DNA from: Chromatiales bacterium
GTDB taxonomy: Bacteria; Pseudomonadota; Gammaproteobacteria; Thiohalomonadales; Thiohalomonadaceae
Assembly (NCBI GenBank): GCA_003251535.1
Contig: QKFD01000122.1
Span: 62,001 to 126,000 of the forward strand
Reading direction: 5' to 3'
Length of the DNA stretch: 64,000 bases
Part shown: one piece after another, positions 33,243-42,374 of the stretch
Layout of the letters: each line of letters starts with the position of its first letter
Numbering within the stretch: position 1 is the stretch's first letter
Made by a program: the position numbers and the translations under genes
Notes under the pieces: generated by a model
The model's input: only the letters and a program-made list of their open reading frames with translations
Told to the model about the DNA's origin: nothing
The model's database searches: none

Positions 33243-34253
33243 ATGCGCATCCTCGTCACCGGCGCGGCCGGCTTCATCGGCTCAGCCCTCACTTTGGCGC
33301 TGCTGGCGCGGGGCGATGAGGTGGTGGGGGTCGATAACCACAACGACTACTATGATCCCGCCCTCAAAGAGGCACGGATCGCCCGCCAGCTACGCCACTC
33401 CGGCTACACCCATCGGCGCCTGGATATCGCCGACCGGAACGCCGTTGCGGAGCTTTTCTCGCAGGTCCGCCCGCAGCGGGTGGTCAATCTCGCCGCCCAA
33501 GCGGGGGTGCGCCACTCCCTGGTCGATCCCGCGGCCTACGTAGATACCAATCTGGTCGGTTTCGGCAATATCTTGGAGGGGTGCCGCCGGGCTGAGGTCG
33601 AGCATCTGGTCTACGCCTCCTCCAGCTCGGTCTACGGGGCCAACGAACGTCTGCCCTATTCAGTGGCCGATAATGTCGATCACCCACTGAGCCTCTATGC
33701 GGCCACCAAAAAGGCCAACGAACTGATGGCCCATAGCTACAGCCACCTGTTCGAGCTACCCACCACCGGGCTACGCTTCTTCACGGTCTACGGCCCCTGG
33801 GGCCGGCCAGATATGGCCTATTTCATCTTTACCCGCAAGATCCTGGCGGGGGAGCCCATCGACCTGTTCAATGGCGGTGACTGCCGGCGCGACTTTACCT
33901 ATATCGATGACATCATCGAGGGGGTCGTGAGGCTCCTCGATCAGCCGCCGTCCCCCACTGCCAACCCGACGCCCAGCCCCGCCAGTAGTGCCGCCCCTTG
34001 GCGTATCTACAACGTGGGCAACCACACCAGTGTGCCGCTGATGACGCTGGTGACCACCCTTGAACAGCTGCTTGGGCGACAGGCCAAGCATCGGCTCCTC
34101 CCCATGCAGCCGGGGGATGTGGCCGAGACCTATGCCGATGTGGCGGCGCTCAAGGCGGCGGTGGGTTTCCAACCAGCGACACCGCTGGAGGAGGGGCTGG
34201 CCCGCTTCGTGGATTGGTACCGCGGCCACTTTGCCGGTGGGATGGCGGTTTAG
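33243..34253 (+). CDS. UDP-glucuronate 4-epimerase (NAD-dependent SDR)
   Basis: 336 residues from ATG 33243. Extended short-chain dehydrogenase: MRILVTGAAGFIGSAL (NAD site), the Tyr-Lys pair in YAATKKANE after SSSVYG, and DNHNDYYDPALKEAR, which is typical of the GalA-forming UDP-GlcA 4-epimerase family. The C-terminal part has RRDFTYIDDIIEGVVRLL. It would turn UDP-glucuronate into UDP-galacturonate for the glycan. A Pro/Thr/Ser-rich insert (SPTANPTPSPASSA) near residue 240 is a little unusual. Confidence 0.87.
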   Translation: MRILVTGAAGFIGSALTLALLARGDEVVGVDNHNDYYDPALKEARIARQLRHSGYTHRRLDIADRNAVAELFSQVRPQRVVNLAAQAGVRHSLVDPAAYVDTNLVGFGNILEGCRRAEVEHLVYASSSSVYGANERLPYSVADNVDHPLSLYAATKKANELMAHSYSHLFELPTTGLRFFTVYGPWGRPDMAYFIFTRKILAGEPIDLFNGGDCRRDFTYIDDIIEGVVRLLDQPPSPTANPTPSPASSAAPWRIYNVGNHTSVPLMTLVTTLEQLLGRQAKHRLLPMQPGDVAETYADVAALKAAVGFQPATPLEEGLARFVDWYRGHFAGGMAV

Positions 34254-34409
34254 CGGTGGCGGAGAGAGGGTGGTATCATGCAAAACCCTATATTTTTACG
34301 GAATATGGAACCCTTTTTGGCGTTCCTGTACCCCGCTTGATGGGGGCGTCTTAGGGCCCCCTGGCTGCCGCTGCCGAGCAATGAGAGAACGTCCATTGGG
34401 AGTGCTGAT

Positions 34410-35696
34410 ATGCCGACCCTAGTGCTTGGCCGCAAGGGTTGGGCCGAGCCGCAAGGTACTAAGGTGGCTCAGCAAGCCGGCTTGTCTCCCCTAGGGTTGA
34501 CCCTGTTGCTCCTGCTGTTCCTGACCCTACCCCATTTTGTCTACATCTACTTTAAGCAGTCCTCCCTAGCGGTAGGGCTTGCCGTCGTCGCGGGCCTGCT
34601 GGGTGCCCTTTACCTACTGCGTCGGCGCCCGCTCTCGCTGGGGGGCATCCCACTAGGGGGGCTGGCCCTGGCGACCCTCTCTACCTTGGTGGCGGCGCTT
34701 TGGGTGCCCGGTGCGGCGTTGCAAAAGCCGCTGGGCTCGGTGCTGCTATTGGCCTGGGTGATGTTGGGCAGCAGCGGGTTGTGGGATGAGCTGTTGGGCT
34801 CGGATGAACGGCTCAAGCGGGTCATCCTCTATGGCTTTCTCATCTTGGCGCTCTTGGCCCTGCTGGGTCCCCATGAGGGGTTGCGGCCCGGTGCCTATGC
34901 GTTGCGCTACAAACCGATCTTTCCCTTTCCGGAAGAGAGCTATTTTGCGCTGACCTATGGCCTGTTTGCCGCGGCGCTGATGATGCAGTGTCGCTTAGGT
35001 GGGCGGCTGTTGATCACCGCCTATTCGTTGGCCATTGCCCTCTGGTATCCCAGTTTTACCCTGCTGGTGATCTCTGGACTGCTGCTGCTACTCGCCTTGC
35101 GGGGCTGGGTATTCCTTCTGCTCATACCGCTGCTGCTGCTCGCTTGGATCCAGCGGCCGGCCCTGCAAGAGACCCACTATTACCAATATTTTGCCCAGCG
35201 CGCCGACCTGCGTGAGGTCAATAAAAACCTGACGATGCGGGTCTATATGCAGGGCTGGGAGCAGGCCTATATTGCCCTGCGGGAGACCCATGGGATGGGG
35301 GTGGGCTTCCAAAATTTAGGGATCGAGCCGGCGGGACACTACGCGCAGTCGATTCAAAAAATATACAAGCACAGTTACAACCGTCTCGATGGTGGCCATC
35401 TGGGCGCCAAACTGATCGGCGAGTTGGGGATGGTGGGTCTCCTGCTGGTCGGCGCGATTCTGGTGGCTGCGGGGCGTGCCTACTGGCGTTTAGGGCGCAA
35501 CCGAAGTCCCGCCGCGTACCCCTATGCCCAGGTGGTGCAGGACTGTCTCCTCTATCTGTTTGTCGTGCAAACCCTCTTTCGCGGGATCTCCTATCTCGAT
35601 CCCGTTGTCGTGCTCTATCTCTTCGCCCTCCGTCAGCGCCTGACCTGCCCCCAAGGGGCGCCGTCGGCCTCGCTGGGAGAGGTGCCCCAAAAATAG
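34410..35696 (+). CDS. Wzy-like O-antigen polymerase/ligase family membrane protein
   Basis: 428 residues from ATG 34410, with GGGAG seven bases upstream. About ten hydrophobic helices, and a large extracytoplasmic loop at about 255-320 (ETHYYQYFAQRADLREVNKN through LGIEPAGHYAQSIQKIYKHS, given in parts) before the last helices (LGELGMVGLLL-like). That plan, and the gene setting with a flippase, suggest Wzy (block polymerisation) rather than a ligase. Sequence alone cannot decide. The 156-base gap upstream holds TGGTATCAT (34270-34278), an extended -10-like box. Confidence 0.72.
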   Translation: MPTLVLGRKGWAEPQGTKVAQQAGLSPLGLTLLLLLFLTLPHFVYIYFKQSSLAVGLAVVAGLLGALYLLRRRPLSLGGIPLGGLALATLSTLVAALWVPGAALQKPLGSVLLLAWVMLGSSGLWDELLGSDERLKRVILYGFLILALLALLGPHEGLRPGAYALRYKPIFPFPEESYFALTYGLFAAALMMQCRLGGRLLITAYSLAIALWYPSFTLLVISGLLLLLALRGWVFLLLIPLLLLAWIQRPALQETHYYQYFAQRADLREVNKNLTMRVYMQGWEQAYIALRETHGMGVGFQNLGIEPAGHYAQSIQKIYKHSYNRLDGGHLGAKLIGELGMVGLLLVGAILVAAGRAYWRLGRNRSPAAYPYAQVVQDCLLYLFVVQTLFRGISYLDPVVVLYLFALRQRLTCPQGAPSASLGEVPQK

Positions 35697-35715
35697 TTTC
35701 AGGTCCCTGCGCACT

Positions 35716-36972
35716 ATGCGAATCCTCCTCTACGGCATTAACTTCGCTCCAGAAGAGACCGGCATCGGTCGTTATAGCGGTGAGCTGGCACCGTGGTTGG
35801 CCGCACGGGGGCACCAAGTCCGAGTGGTGACCGGCTACCCCTACTATCCGGGGTGGCGGATCCGGGAGGGCTTTAAGGCGTGGCGTTGGTCCAGCCGCCA
35901 GCAAGAGGGTTACCAGCTCACTCGCTGTCCGCTGTGGGTGCCTAAGCGGCCACGGATTGCGAGCCGTCTACTCCATCTCGCCTCTTTCGCCCTCTCCAGC
36001 CTCCCGGCCCTCATCGCCAACATGCGGTTTCGGCCCGATGTCGCCATCGTGGTGGTACCCACCTACGCCTGTGCGCCTAACGCCTTGCTCTATGCACGCC
36101 TGACCGGTGCCTGTGCCTGGATCCACCTACAGGATCTGGAGGTGGACGCGCTGCTGTCACTGGCCCAACGTGGCACCTCGGAGAGAGGGAGTGGGGTGGG
36201 GCGCTGGTTGCTGAAGCTGGAGTCGTGGCTGCTCAAGCGATTTAATGCCGTCTCGACCATCTCCGATGAGATGACCCAACGGCTACAGCAGAAGGGGGTA
36301 GAGGGGCAGCGGATGACGCTTTTTCCCAACTGGATCGATGGCAGTAAGATCTTTCCAGTGGCGGATCGGCAGGCCGCCAAAGCGGCGTTTGCGCTGGCGC
36401 CCGAGCGTTTCACCGCGGTCTATGCCGGGAACATTGGCTATAAACAGGGGCTGGAGGGGGTCATCGCTGCGGCCCGTGCGATGAAGGACGATCCCATACA
36501 CTTCCTCATCTGTGGGGAGGGGGCGGCCAAGGCACAGCTACAGGCCGAAGCGGCCGATCTGGAAAATATCCGCTGGCTCGGTATCCAACCGGATGAGCGT
36601 TTTAATCTTCTCCTCAATGCCGCTGATCTCCATCTCCTCCCTCAACAGGCGGGTTTCTCCGGTTTGGTCATGCCCTCCAAACTGCCCGGCATGATGGCCT
36701 CTACCATCCCCACCTTGGCTATGGTGGAGAGGGAGTCGGCCATTGGGCGGTTTCTGGATGGGTGCGGTTATCTGGCGGCACCGGAGGATACGGCGGCCCT
36801 GGTGGCCACCCTCCGCACGGCCATGGCCGACCGCGCCCAACATCCGGCATTGGGCGCGCGGGCGCGGGCGCGGGTGCTTGAGCAGCTGGACAAAGAGGCC
36901 GTGCTACAGCGGTTTGAGCAGGCGTTGCTGGAGAGAGTGGGCACCGCCCCCAAGCCGCACCGCCATGGGTAG
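35716..36972 (+). CDS. WcaI-like GT4 glycosyltransferase
   Basis: 418 residues. MRILLYGINFAPEETGIGRY and VVTGYPYYPGWRI are characteristic of the WcaI family from colanic acid loci. Later come WIHLQDLEVDALL, NAVSTISDEM, LFPNWIDG and YAGNIGYKQGLE. The donor-site segment is ILPQQAGFSGLVMPSKLPGMMAS-like, as in WcaI, rather than a plain EX7E. It adds a sugar to the lipid-linked intermediate in the cytoplasm; WcaI itself is thought to be a fucosyltransferase. It lies just upstream of manC, which supplies the GDP-mannose from which GDP-fucose is made. Confidence 0.87.
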   Translation: MRILLYGINFAPEETGIGRYSGELAPWLAARGHQVRVVTGYPYYPGWRIREGFKAWRWSSRQQEGYQLTRCPLWVPKRPRIASRLLHLASFALSSLPALIANMRFRPDVAIVVVPTYACAPNALLYARLTGACAWIHLQDLEVDALLSLAQRGTSERGSGVGRWLLKLESWLLKRFNAVSTISDEMTQRLQQKGVEGQRMTLFPNWIDGSKIFPVADRQAAKAAFALAPERFTAVYAGNIGYKQGLEGVIAAARAMKDDPIHFLICGEGAAKAQLQAEAADLENIRWLGIQPDERFNLLLNAADLHLLPQQAGFSGLVMPSKLPGMMASTIPTLAMVERESAIGRFLDGCGYLAAPEDTAALVATLRTAMADRAQHPALGARARARVLEQLDKEAVLQRFEQALLERVGTAPKPHRHG

Positions 36973-37002
36973 GCCGCCCCGCGCAGGAACCCCATATTGA
37001 TC

Positions 37003-37031
37003 GCTGCCACTGCCCCTTGGGCCGTGGCAGC
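37003..37031 (+). other. Strong hairpin between the WcaI-like gene and manC
   Basis: GCTGCCAC (37003-37010) pairs perfectly with GTGGCAGC (37024-37031). Inside, GCCC and GGGC form four more pairs around CTT, with one mismatch between the two parts. No T-run follows. Probably an mRNA processing or attenuation element. Confidence 0.55.
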
Positions 37032-37064
37032 CCCCCATCACGCAACCCTTTGGGAACGATAGCT

Positions 37065-38504
37065 ATGCGGTTACGACCAGTCATCCTCTCTGGTGGTTCA
37101 GGGTCACGGCTCTGGCCGCTGTCGCGGGCGCACTACCCTAAACAGCTACTCCCATTGGTGGATGAACTCACCATGTTACAGGCCACTGTCGAGCGTCTAG
37201 CGGGGCTCCCTGAGATCACCCTGTTACCGCCGATCGTGGTTTGCAATGAGGAGCACCGCTTTCTGGTGGCGGAGCAGCTGCGCCAGGTGGGGGCCACGGG
37301 TGGGGGGGTTATTCTGGAACCGGTGGGCCGCAACACGGCGCCGGCGTTGACGTTGGCAGCGCTACAGGCACTACAAGATCCGCAGCCAAGCACACTACTG
37401 GTGATGCCGGCCGATCACGTCATTCAGGATCGCGGTGCCTTTCATGAGGCCATTTTGGCGGCACTGCGCCTCGGTACGGCGCAGCGCTTCATCACCTTTG
37501 GCATTGTGCCCACCTACGCCGAAACGGGCTATGGCTATATCCGACGGGGCGCGCCCTTGGGGGAGGATGCCTGGCAGGTGGGGGAGTTTGTGGAGAAGCC
37601 CAATCAGGCGCGTGCGGCGGCCTATCTCCAGGCGGGGGAGTACTACTGGAATAGCGGGATGTTCATGCTACAACCGCACAGCTGGCTTGAGGCCATCACC
37701 CGCTTCCGGCCTGAGATTGCCACGCATGTGGAGGCTGCCTACCAAGCGGCCGTTGTTGACCAGGACTTTATCCGCATCGATGCCACGGCCTTCAAAGCGT
37801 GTCCTAGCGATTCCATCGACTACGCCGTCATGGAGGCCATCACGCAGGCCGGCGAGGCGAGCCCATGGTCGCTCGCGGTACTACCGTTGGCGGCCGGTTG
37901 GTCAGATGTGGGGGCATGGTCTGCCCTTTGGGAGATCCACGCTAAAGACGGCGCCGGCAATGTGGTGAAAGGGGATGTCTTGCTGGAGGAGTGTCGTGAT
38001 TCGCTGGTGATCTCCGAACACACCCTGGTCGCCTGCCTGGGGGTGAGCGAGATGGTGGTGGTGGCCACGGCAGATGCCATCCTGGTGGCCCCCAAGGCAC
38101 GGGCGCAGGAGGTCAAAAAGCTGGTTGAGCAGTTGGATAGGGAGGGTCGCAACGAGAGTGTGACCCATCGGCGGGTCCCGCGTCCTTGGGGCTGCTATGA
38201 GACGATGGATCTAGGCGAGCGCTTTCAAGTGAAGCGCATCACCGTCAACCCTGGGGCGGCCCTCTCGTTGCAACTACACCACCATCGGGCCGAGCACTGG
38301 GTGGTGGTCAAGGGGACGGCCAAGGTGACCTGTGGTGATAACTCGCAGCTCATCAGTGAAAACCGCTCCACCTACATCCCCATCGGGGTCCCGCACCGAT
38401 TAGAGAATCCTGGGGTCATCCCGTTGGAGATGATTGAGATCCAGTCCGGCAGTTATCTGGGTGAGGACGATATTGTCCGGCTGGATGACCGCTATGGGCG
38501 TTAA
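37065..38504 (+). CDS. manC: Mannose-1-phosphate guanylyltransferase / mannose-6-phosphate isomerase
   Basis: 479 residues from ATG 37065, the family's normal size. The N-terminal pyrophosphorylase has PVILSGGSGSRLWPLSRAHYPKQ (signature in two parts) and FVEKP. The C-terminal cupin isomerase has RPWGCYETMDLGERFQVKRI and the metal-binding HHHRAEHWVVV. The bifunctional enzyme interconverts fructose-6-P and mannose-6-P and makes GDP-mannose. With gmd and fcl it completes the route to GDP-L-fucose. Confidence 0.94.
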   Translation: MRLRPVILSGGSGSRLWPLSRAHYPKQLLPLVDELTMLQATVERLAGLPEITLLPPIVVCNEEHRFLVAEQLRQVGATGGGVILEPVGRNTAPALTLAALQALQDPQPSTLLVMPADHVIQDRGAFHEAILAALRLGTAQRFITFGIVPTYAETGYGYIRRGAPLGEDAWQVGEFVEKPNQARAAAYLQAGEYYWNSGMFMLQPHSWLEAITRFRPEIATHVEAAYQAAVVDQDFIRIDATAFKACPSDSIDYAVMEAITQAGEASPWSLAVLPLAAGWSDVGAWSALWEIHAKDGAGNVVKGDVLLEECRDSLVISEHTLVACLGVSEMVVVATADAILVAPKARAQEVKKLVEQLDREGRNESVTHRRVPRPWGCYETMDLGERFQVKRITVNPGAALSLQLHHHRAEHWVVVKGTAKVTCGDNSQLISENRSTYIPIGVPHRLENPGVIPLEMIEIQSGSYLGEDDIVRLDDRYGR

Positions 38505-38647
38505 ATAACGCCCCCCCAAGGGGACACCGGTGGCATGAACGGGAGGGGGTTGGCGCTCGTGTATGGTGGTGCTTTTGGGGATCCTCTCTGCGCGCCGCTG
38601 CTGGGTCAGCCAGGGCGAGGGCGCACGCTAGGGCAGCGGAGAGGGTC

Positions 38648-39970
38648 ATGAAGCAGACGAGTGGGTTGTTCGCGCTCTTGGTGCGTAGCTTACTGGGCAC
38701 GGCATCGACCCGTTTAATCGCCTTGCTCATCGGTTTAGTCAATGCGGTTCTCTTGACGCGGGTCCTCGGTGCCGATGGTTATGGGATCTACGCCTACGCC
38801 ATTGCGCTGCTCTCTCTTATCCTGCTCCCCGTCGAGTATGGCGTCGGGACCGTTGTGGTGCGGGAGGTGGCCACGTGTCAGGCACAACGTGCTTGGCAGC
38901 GCTGTCTCCTCATGTTGCGCCAATCGGTATTTTGGGTGTTGGGGTATGCCGCTCTATTGGCCGTGGTGGCCATTGCGCTGTTTGGCGAGTATGCACATCG
39001 GGGCGAACCCATCGGTTGGGCGAGCGCCCTGCTGATCCTCTCAGGGGCCTGGTTGACACTGCGGTCAGCGGTGTTGCGGGGGCTGCATCGCGTGGTGGCG
39101 AGTCAGACCCTAGATCTGCTCTTTCGGCCGACCGCCGTAGGGGTGGGCGCTGCCCTGGTTATCCTCTTGGGGCTACAGGAGATCTCGGCAACGGATATGT
39201 TGCTGGCCTACGCCACCGGCGGCCTACTGGCCATCGGGGTGGCCGAGTTTCTGCTGCGCACGGGGGGGCCTATCGGCCAAGCAGAGAGCGCGTCTGAGGC
39301 AGGGGCGCCACGCCCCCAATGGTTTCGATCGATCGGCCCGCTTGCGGCCATTGGTGCCCTCCAGGTGTTGAACGCCCAGGCGGATCTACTGCTCTTGGGC
39401 TGGTTTCGTCCGGTGGAGGAGGTGGGGATCTACCGCGTTGCCCTGCAAGGGGCCAACCTCGTCCTGTTTGCGGCGTCCGCCATCAGCATCGTCGTTGCCC
39501 CTACGCTGGCTAAACTGCACTCCCTAGGGGATGGGGCAGGGTTGCGGCGCATTGGTATGTTGAGCTCGACCGGAGGCTTTCTGGTCGGGTTACCGGTGGT
39601 GGGGCTGTTTTGGATCTGGGGTGACCTGTTGCTGGAGAGGCTCTTTGGCCATGCCTTTGGCGGCGGTGCCCTACCGCTGGCTATCTTGTGTGGGGCCAAG
39701 TTGATTCAGGCATCGGTGGGCGTCGCGGGGCACTTCTTGATCATCAACCATGCGGAAAAGGCGCTCCTGTTGGCGACCGGGAGCGGGGCAGTGGTCACCC
39801 TGACGGCCAACCTGATGCTCATCCCAAGCCATGGCATGGTGGGCGCGGCGATGGCGACAGCACTGGGGACGGCGACTTGGACACTGTTGCTAGTCCATCG
39901 CGTCTATCGCACCTACCGGATTGTGAGTCTGCCTTTTTGGGGCCTCGCCGCGCTCAGGAGGGCGTCATAG
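38648..39970 (+). CDS. Wzx-type oligosaccharide flippase (first copy)
   Basis: 440 residues, about 12 membrane helices, no soluble domain. It opens with LLGTASTRLIALLIGLVNAVLLTRVLGADGYG (given as the typical polysaccharide-synthesis signature: helix 1 then LGxxGYG) and has GAIVLMGPIL-like Gly/Pro-rich helices later. MOP superfamily. It would flip undecaprenyl-diphosphate repeat units across the inner membrane. A 143-base gap before it shows no clear promoter. The radical SAM fusion starts 14 bases after the stop. Confidence 0.88.
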   Translation: MKQTSGLFALLVRSLLGTASTRLIALLIGLVNAVLLTRVLGADGYGIYAYAIALLSLILLPVEYGVGTVVVREVATCQAQRAWQRCLLMLRQSVFWVLGYAALLAVVAIALFGEYAHRGEPIGWASALLILSGAWLTLRSAVLRGLHRVVASQTLDLLFRPTAVGVGAALVILLGLQEISATDMLLAYATGGLLAIGVAEFLLRTGGPIGQAESASEAGAPRPQWFRSIGPLAAIGALQVLNAQADLLLLGWFRPVEEVGIYRVALQGANLVLFAASAISIVVAPTLAKLHSLGDGAGLRRIGMLSSTGGFLVGLPVVGLFWIWGDLLLERLFGHAFGGGALPLAILCGAKLIQASVGVAGHFLIINHAEKALLLATGSGAVVTLTANLMLIPSHGMVGAAMATALGTATWTLLLVHRVYRTYRIVSLPFWGLAALRRAS

Positions 39971-39983
39971 TGGAATTAATGCA

Positions 39984-42374
39984 GTGGATCTCATGGCGAT
40001 AGGCGCTTGGGCTCGCCGTTGGCAGGCAAGGGCGAGCCAATTGAAATACCTGATGTATACGGGGCGCTATCCACTGGAACATCCCGTGGTGATCCAGTAC
40101 CCCATTAATGATATCTGCAACTCGCGCTGCCAGATGTGTAGCATCTGGGCGCGTGATGTCGATGACGCCATGGCCCCCGAGCGGTTGGCCCAGGCCCTCG
40201 ACTCACCCCTGTTCAAACGGGTGATGGTGGTGGGCCTCAATGGGGGAGAACCCACGCTTCGGAAAGATATTGCCGATATCGCCGCGGTGTTGTTTAAGCG
40301 GCTCCCGGCCCTCCAGGTGCTGTCGGTGATCACCAATGGGTATCACGAGCAGGAGGTGATTGAACGCATCACTGCCGTGGGTCGGGTGGCCCAGGCCCAG
40401 GGGGGCCGCCTGGATCTCATGGTGTCGCTCGATGGGGTGGGGGATCTGCACGATAGGGTGCGTCGCCGGCCAGGCAACTTTGCCCATGCGTTGAATGTGA
40501 TAAGACACTTCCGCGGCCATCCACTCATTCAGTCGCTACGGGTGGGATGCACCGTCATCGCAGAGAATGTCTACGGTGTTCAGGAGTTGCTGGAGTTCTG
40601 TATTTCAGAGGGGGTCTACGTCAAGTTTCGTCTGGGGGTCCCCCACCAGCGACTCTACACCGGCGACAAAACGGGACCTTATGCCCTCACTGAGGCGGCC
40701 CGCTATCACTTTGGTGAGTTTCTGTTCGGTCTCGCCGAACACTATGAACAAGATGCGCGGCAACGCTACTTCTATCGCTCGTTAGCTGGACAGCTGTTGT
40801 GGGGGGCACCTCGACTTGCGGGCTGTGACTGGCAACATCGAGGGGTCACCATCAGCAGTCGCGGCGAACTTCTCTATTGCGCCGTCAAGAGCCCGGTGAT
40901 CGGCCAGCTGGGACGGGATGATCCGGAACAGGCCTATTTTGGGCACGAGGCCGATCTGCAAAAGCTGCTGGCGGAGCAGTGTGCCTCGTGTCGGCATGAC
41001 TATCTGGGGGTGTTGCCCAGAGGGGCCGCTATCAAGCAACAGCTCCAGCGCTGGATGCCCATCAAGGCGGATTCAGGTTGGGGGCGTTCTGTTCTACCCC
41101 TCCTCAAGGCAGGTAAGCGCCATCTCACCCAGATCGGACTCCGTTCACGCCTACGCCAGCGGGTGGTACAGGCGAGCGCGCAGCCGCAGCCGTGGCCGCA
41201 AGTGGGGGAGACGGGGGCCTACAAGGTGATTATCTGTGGTTGGTATGGTACGGAGACCTTGGGTGATAAGGCGATCTTGGCGGGGGTCATCGAGGCCCTG
41301 AGAGAGGCGTTGCCGGCGACCACCCTGGATGTGCGAGTGGCCTCCCTCTTTCCCTATGTGACCGAGCAGACCGTGCAGCAGATGGCCTCTTTGGCCGGGG
41401 TGGGTGTCATCTCGCTGGAGACGGCGGCCCACTGGATCCATGGGGCTGATCTGCTGCTGTTGGGTGGGGGGCCGTTGATGGCGGTGGATGAGATCGCCTC
41501 TATGGAGGGGCTCTTTACTGTGGCCAGGCGTTGTGGCGTTCGCACCGTGGTGGCGGGGTGTGGTATCGGTCCTCTAGGGCGCGGCTGGCACCGCCATTCG
41601 GTCCGCTCACTGTTGGCGATGGCGGACCAGATCATTGTCCGCGATCCCCCTTCTGCGGCGTTGGCCCAGTCACTACTGGCCGCACCTTCCCCCCCCAGCG
41701 TGACCGAGGATCCCGCCTTCACCTGGTTGGCGCGTCAGGCGGCGGTGGTGCCTGGGGGAGCGGTGGCCGCAGGGCCTACGCTGGTGTTGGGGTTGCGGGA
41801 GTTTCCCTATCAGCAATATGCCGAAACCCTCTCGCACACCGCCTGTCTTGCGATCAAGCAGCGCTATGAGCAGGTGATCGGCCAGCTGCTGGAGCAGTTA
41901 GTTGAGCGTTATCCCACCCTGAAGATCCTCCCGCTGCCGATGTGTACCAACCATTTTGGCGGCGATGATCGCTGGTTCTACAGGGGCGTGCTGCGGGAGT
42001 TGCCCCACCTGACGCCCCATTTGGATCTCACCCTCCTCGGCCCAGAACTCTCCCCGGAGCACTATCGCCAAGCCATGGGCAGTGGCAGTGCACTGCTGGC
42101 AATGCGTTTTCACTCCCTGGTGTTCGCCTTGGGCCTGGGGATCCCGGCCGTTGCCATTGACTACACCTTGGGGCGCGGCAAGGTGGCGGCCTTGGCTCAA
42201 CAATACGAGGTGCCGTGTATCTCGATTGCCGAGCTGACGCTGGAGTTTTTGCTGGCGGCCTGCATCCGCCAATTGACGCACGCTGCCGAGCGACAGGCCG
42301 CGGAGCCCCTGCGCTTTCCGACAGCGCTGAAGGCGGCGGTGACCTCAGCTAGTGTGGAGATTGCCGGCAGATGA
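39984..42374 (+). CDS. Radical SAM domain fused to a polysaccharide pyruvyltransferase
   Basis: 796 residues from GTG 39984; ATG 39993 is equally possible, and neither has a good ribosome site. About 35-290 is a radical SAM domain with CNSRCQMC (Cx3Cx2C, the iron-sulfur site) and GLNGGEPTLRKD (SAM binding). A Cys-bearing extension follows (GCDWQHRG, LLYCAVK, CASCRHD; SPASM-like). About 415-780 is a CsaB/WcaK-type pyruvyltransferase (GWYGTETLGDKAILAGVIEAL, LLLLGGGPLM, MRFHSLVFALGLGIPAVAIDY). Each half is complete. The pyruvyltransferase would add pyruvate ketal groups; the radical half's substrate is unknown. The end overlaps the next gene by ATGA. Confidence 0.86.
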   Translation: MDLMAIGAWARRWQARASQLKYLMYTGRYPLEHPVVIQYPINDICNSRCQMCSIWARDVDDAMAPERLAQALDSPLFKRVMVVGLNGGEPTLRKDIADIAAVLFKRLPALQVLSVITNGYHEQEVIERITAVGRVAQAQGGRLDLMVSLDGVGDLHDRVRRRPGNFAHALNVIRHFRGHPLIQSLRVGCTVIAENVYGVQELLEFCISEGVYVKFRLGVPHQRLYTGDKTGPYALTEAARYHFGEFLFGLAEHYEQDARQRYFYRSLAGQLLWGAPRLAGCDWQHRGVTISSRGELLYCAVKSPVIGQLGRDDPEQAYFGHEADLQKLLAEQCASCRHDYLGVLPRGAAIKQQLQRWMPIKADSGWGRSVLPLLKAGKRHLTQIGLRSRLRQRVVQASAQPQPWPQVGETGAYKVIICGWYGTETLGDKAILAGVIEALREALPATTLDVRVASLFPYVTEQTVQQMASLAGVGVISLETAAHWIHGADLLLLGGGPLMAVDEIASMEGLFTVARRCGVRTVVAGCGIGPLGRGWHRHSVRSLLAMADQIIVRDPPSAALAQSLLAAPSPPSVTEDPAFTWLARQAAVVPGGAVAAGPTLVLGLREFPYQQYAETLSHTACLAIKQRYEQVIGQLLEQLVERYPTLKILPLPMCTNHFGGDDRWFYRGVLRELPHLTPHLDLTLLGPELSPEHYRQAMGSGSALLAMRFHSLVFALGLGIPAVAIDYTLGRGKVAALAQQYEVPCISIAELTLEFLLAACIRQLTHAAERQAAEPLRFPTALKAAVTSASVEIAGR

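Noticed and set aside
34254-34409. Search for a JUMPStart/ops element before the Wzy-like gene
   Set aside because: No GGCGGTAGC-type core found here or before wzm. Only a weak extended -10 is present.
39979-40002. ATG reading MQWISWR before the radical SAM gene
   Set aside because: Seven codons, no regulatory amino acid pattern; kept only as a possible start-site confusion.
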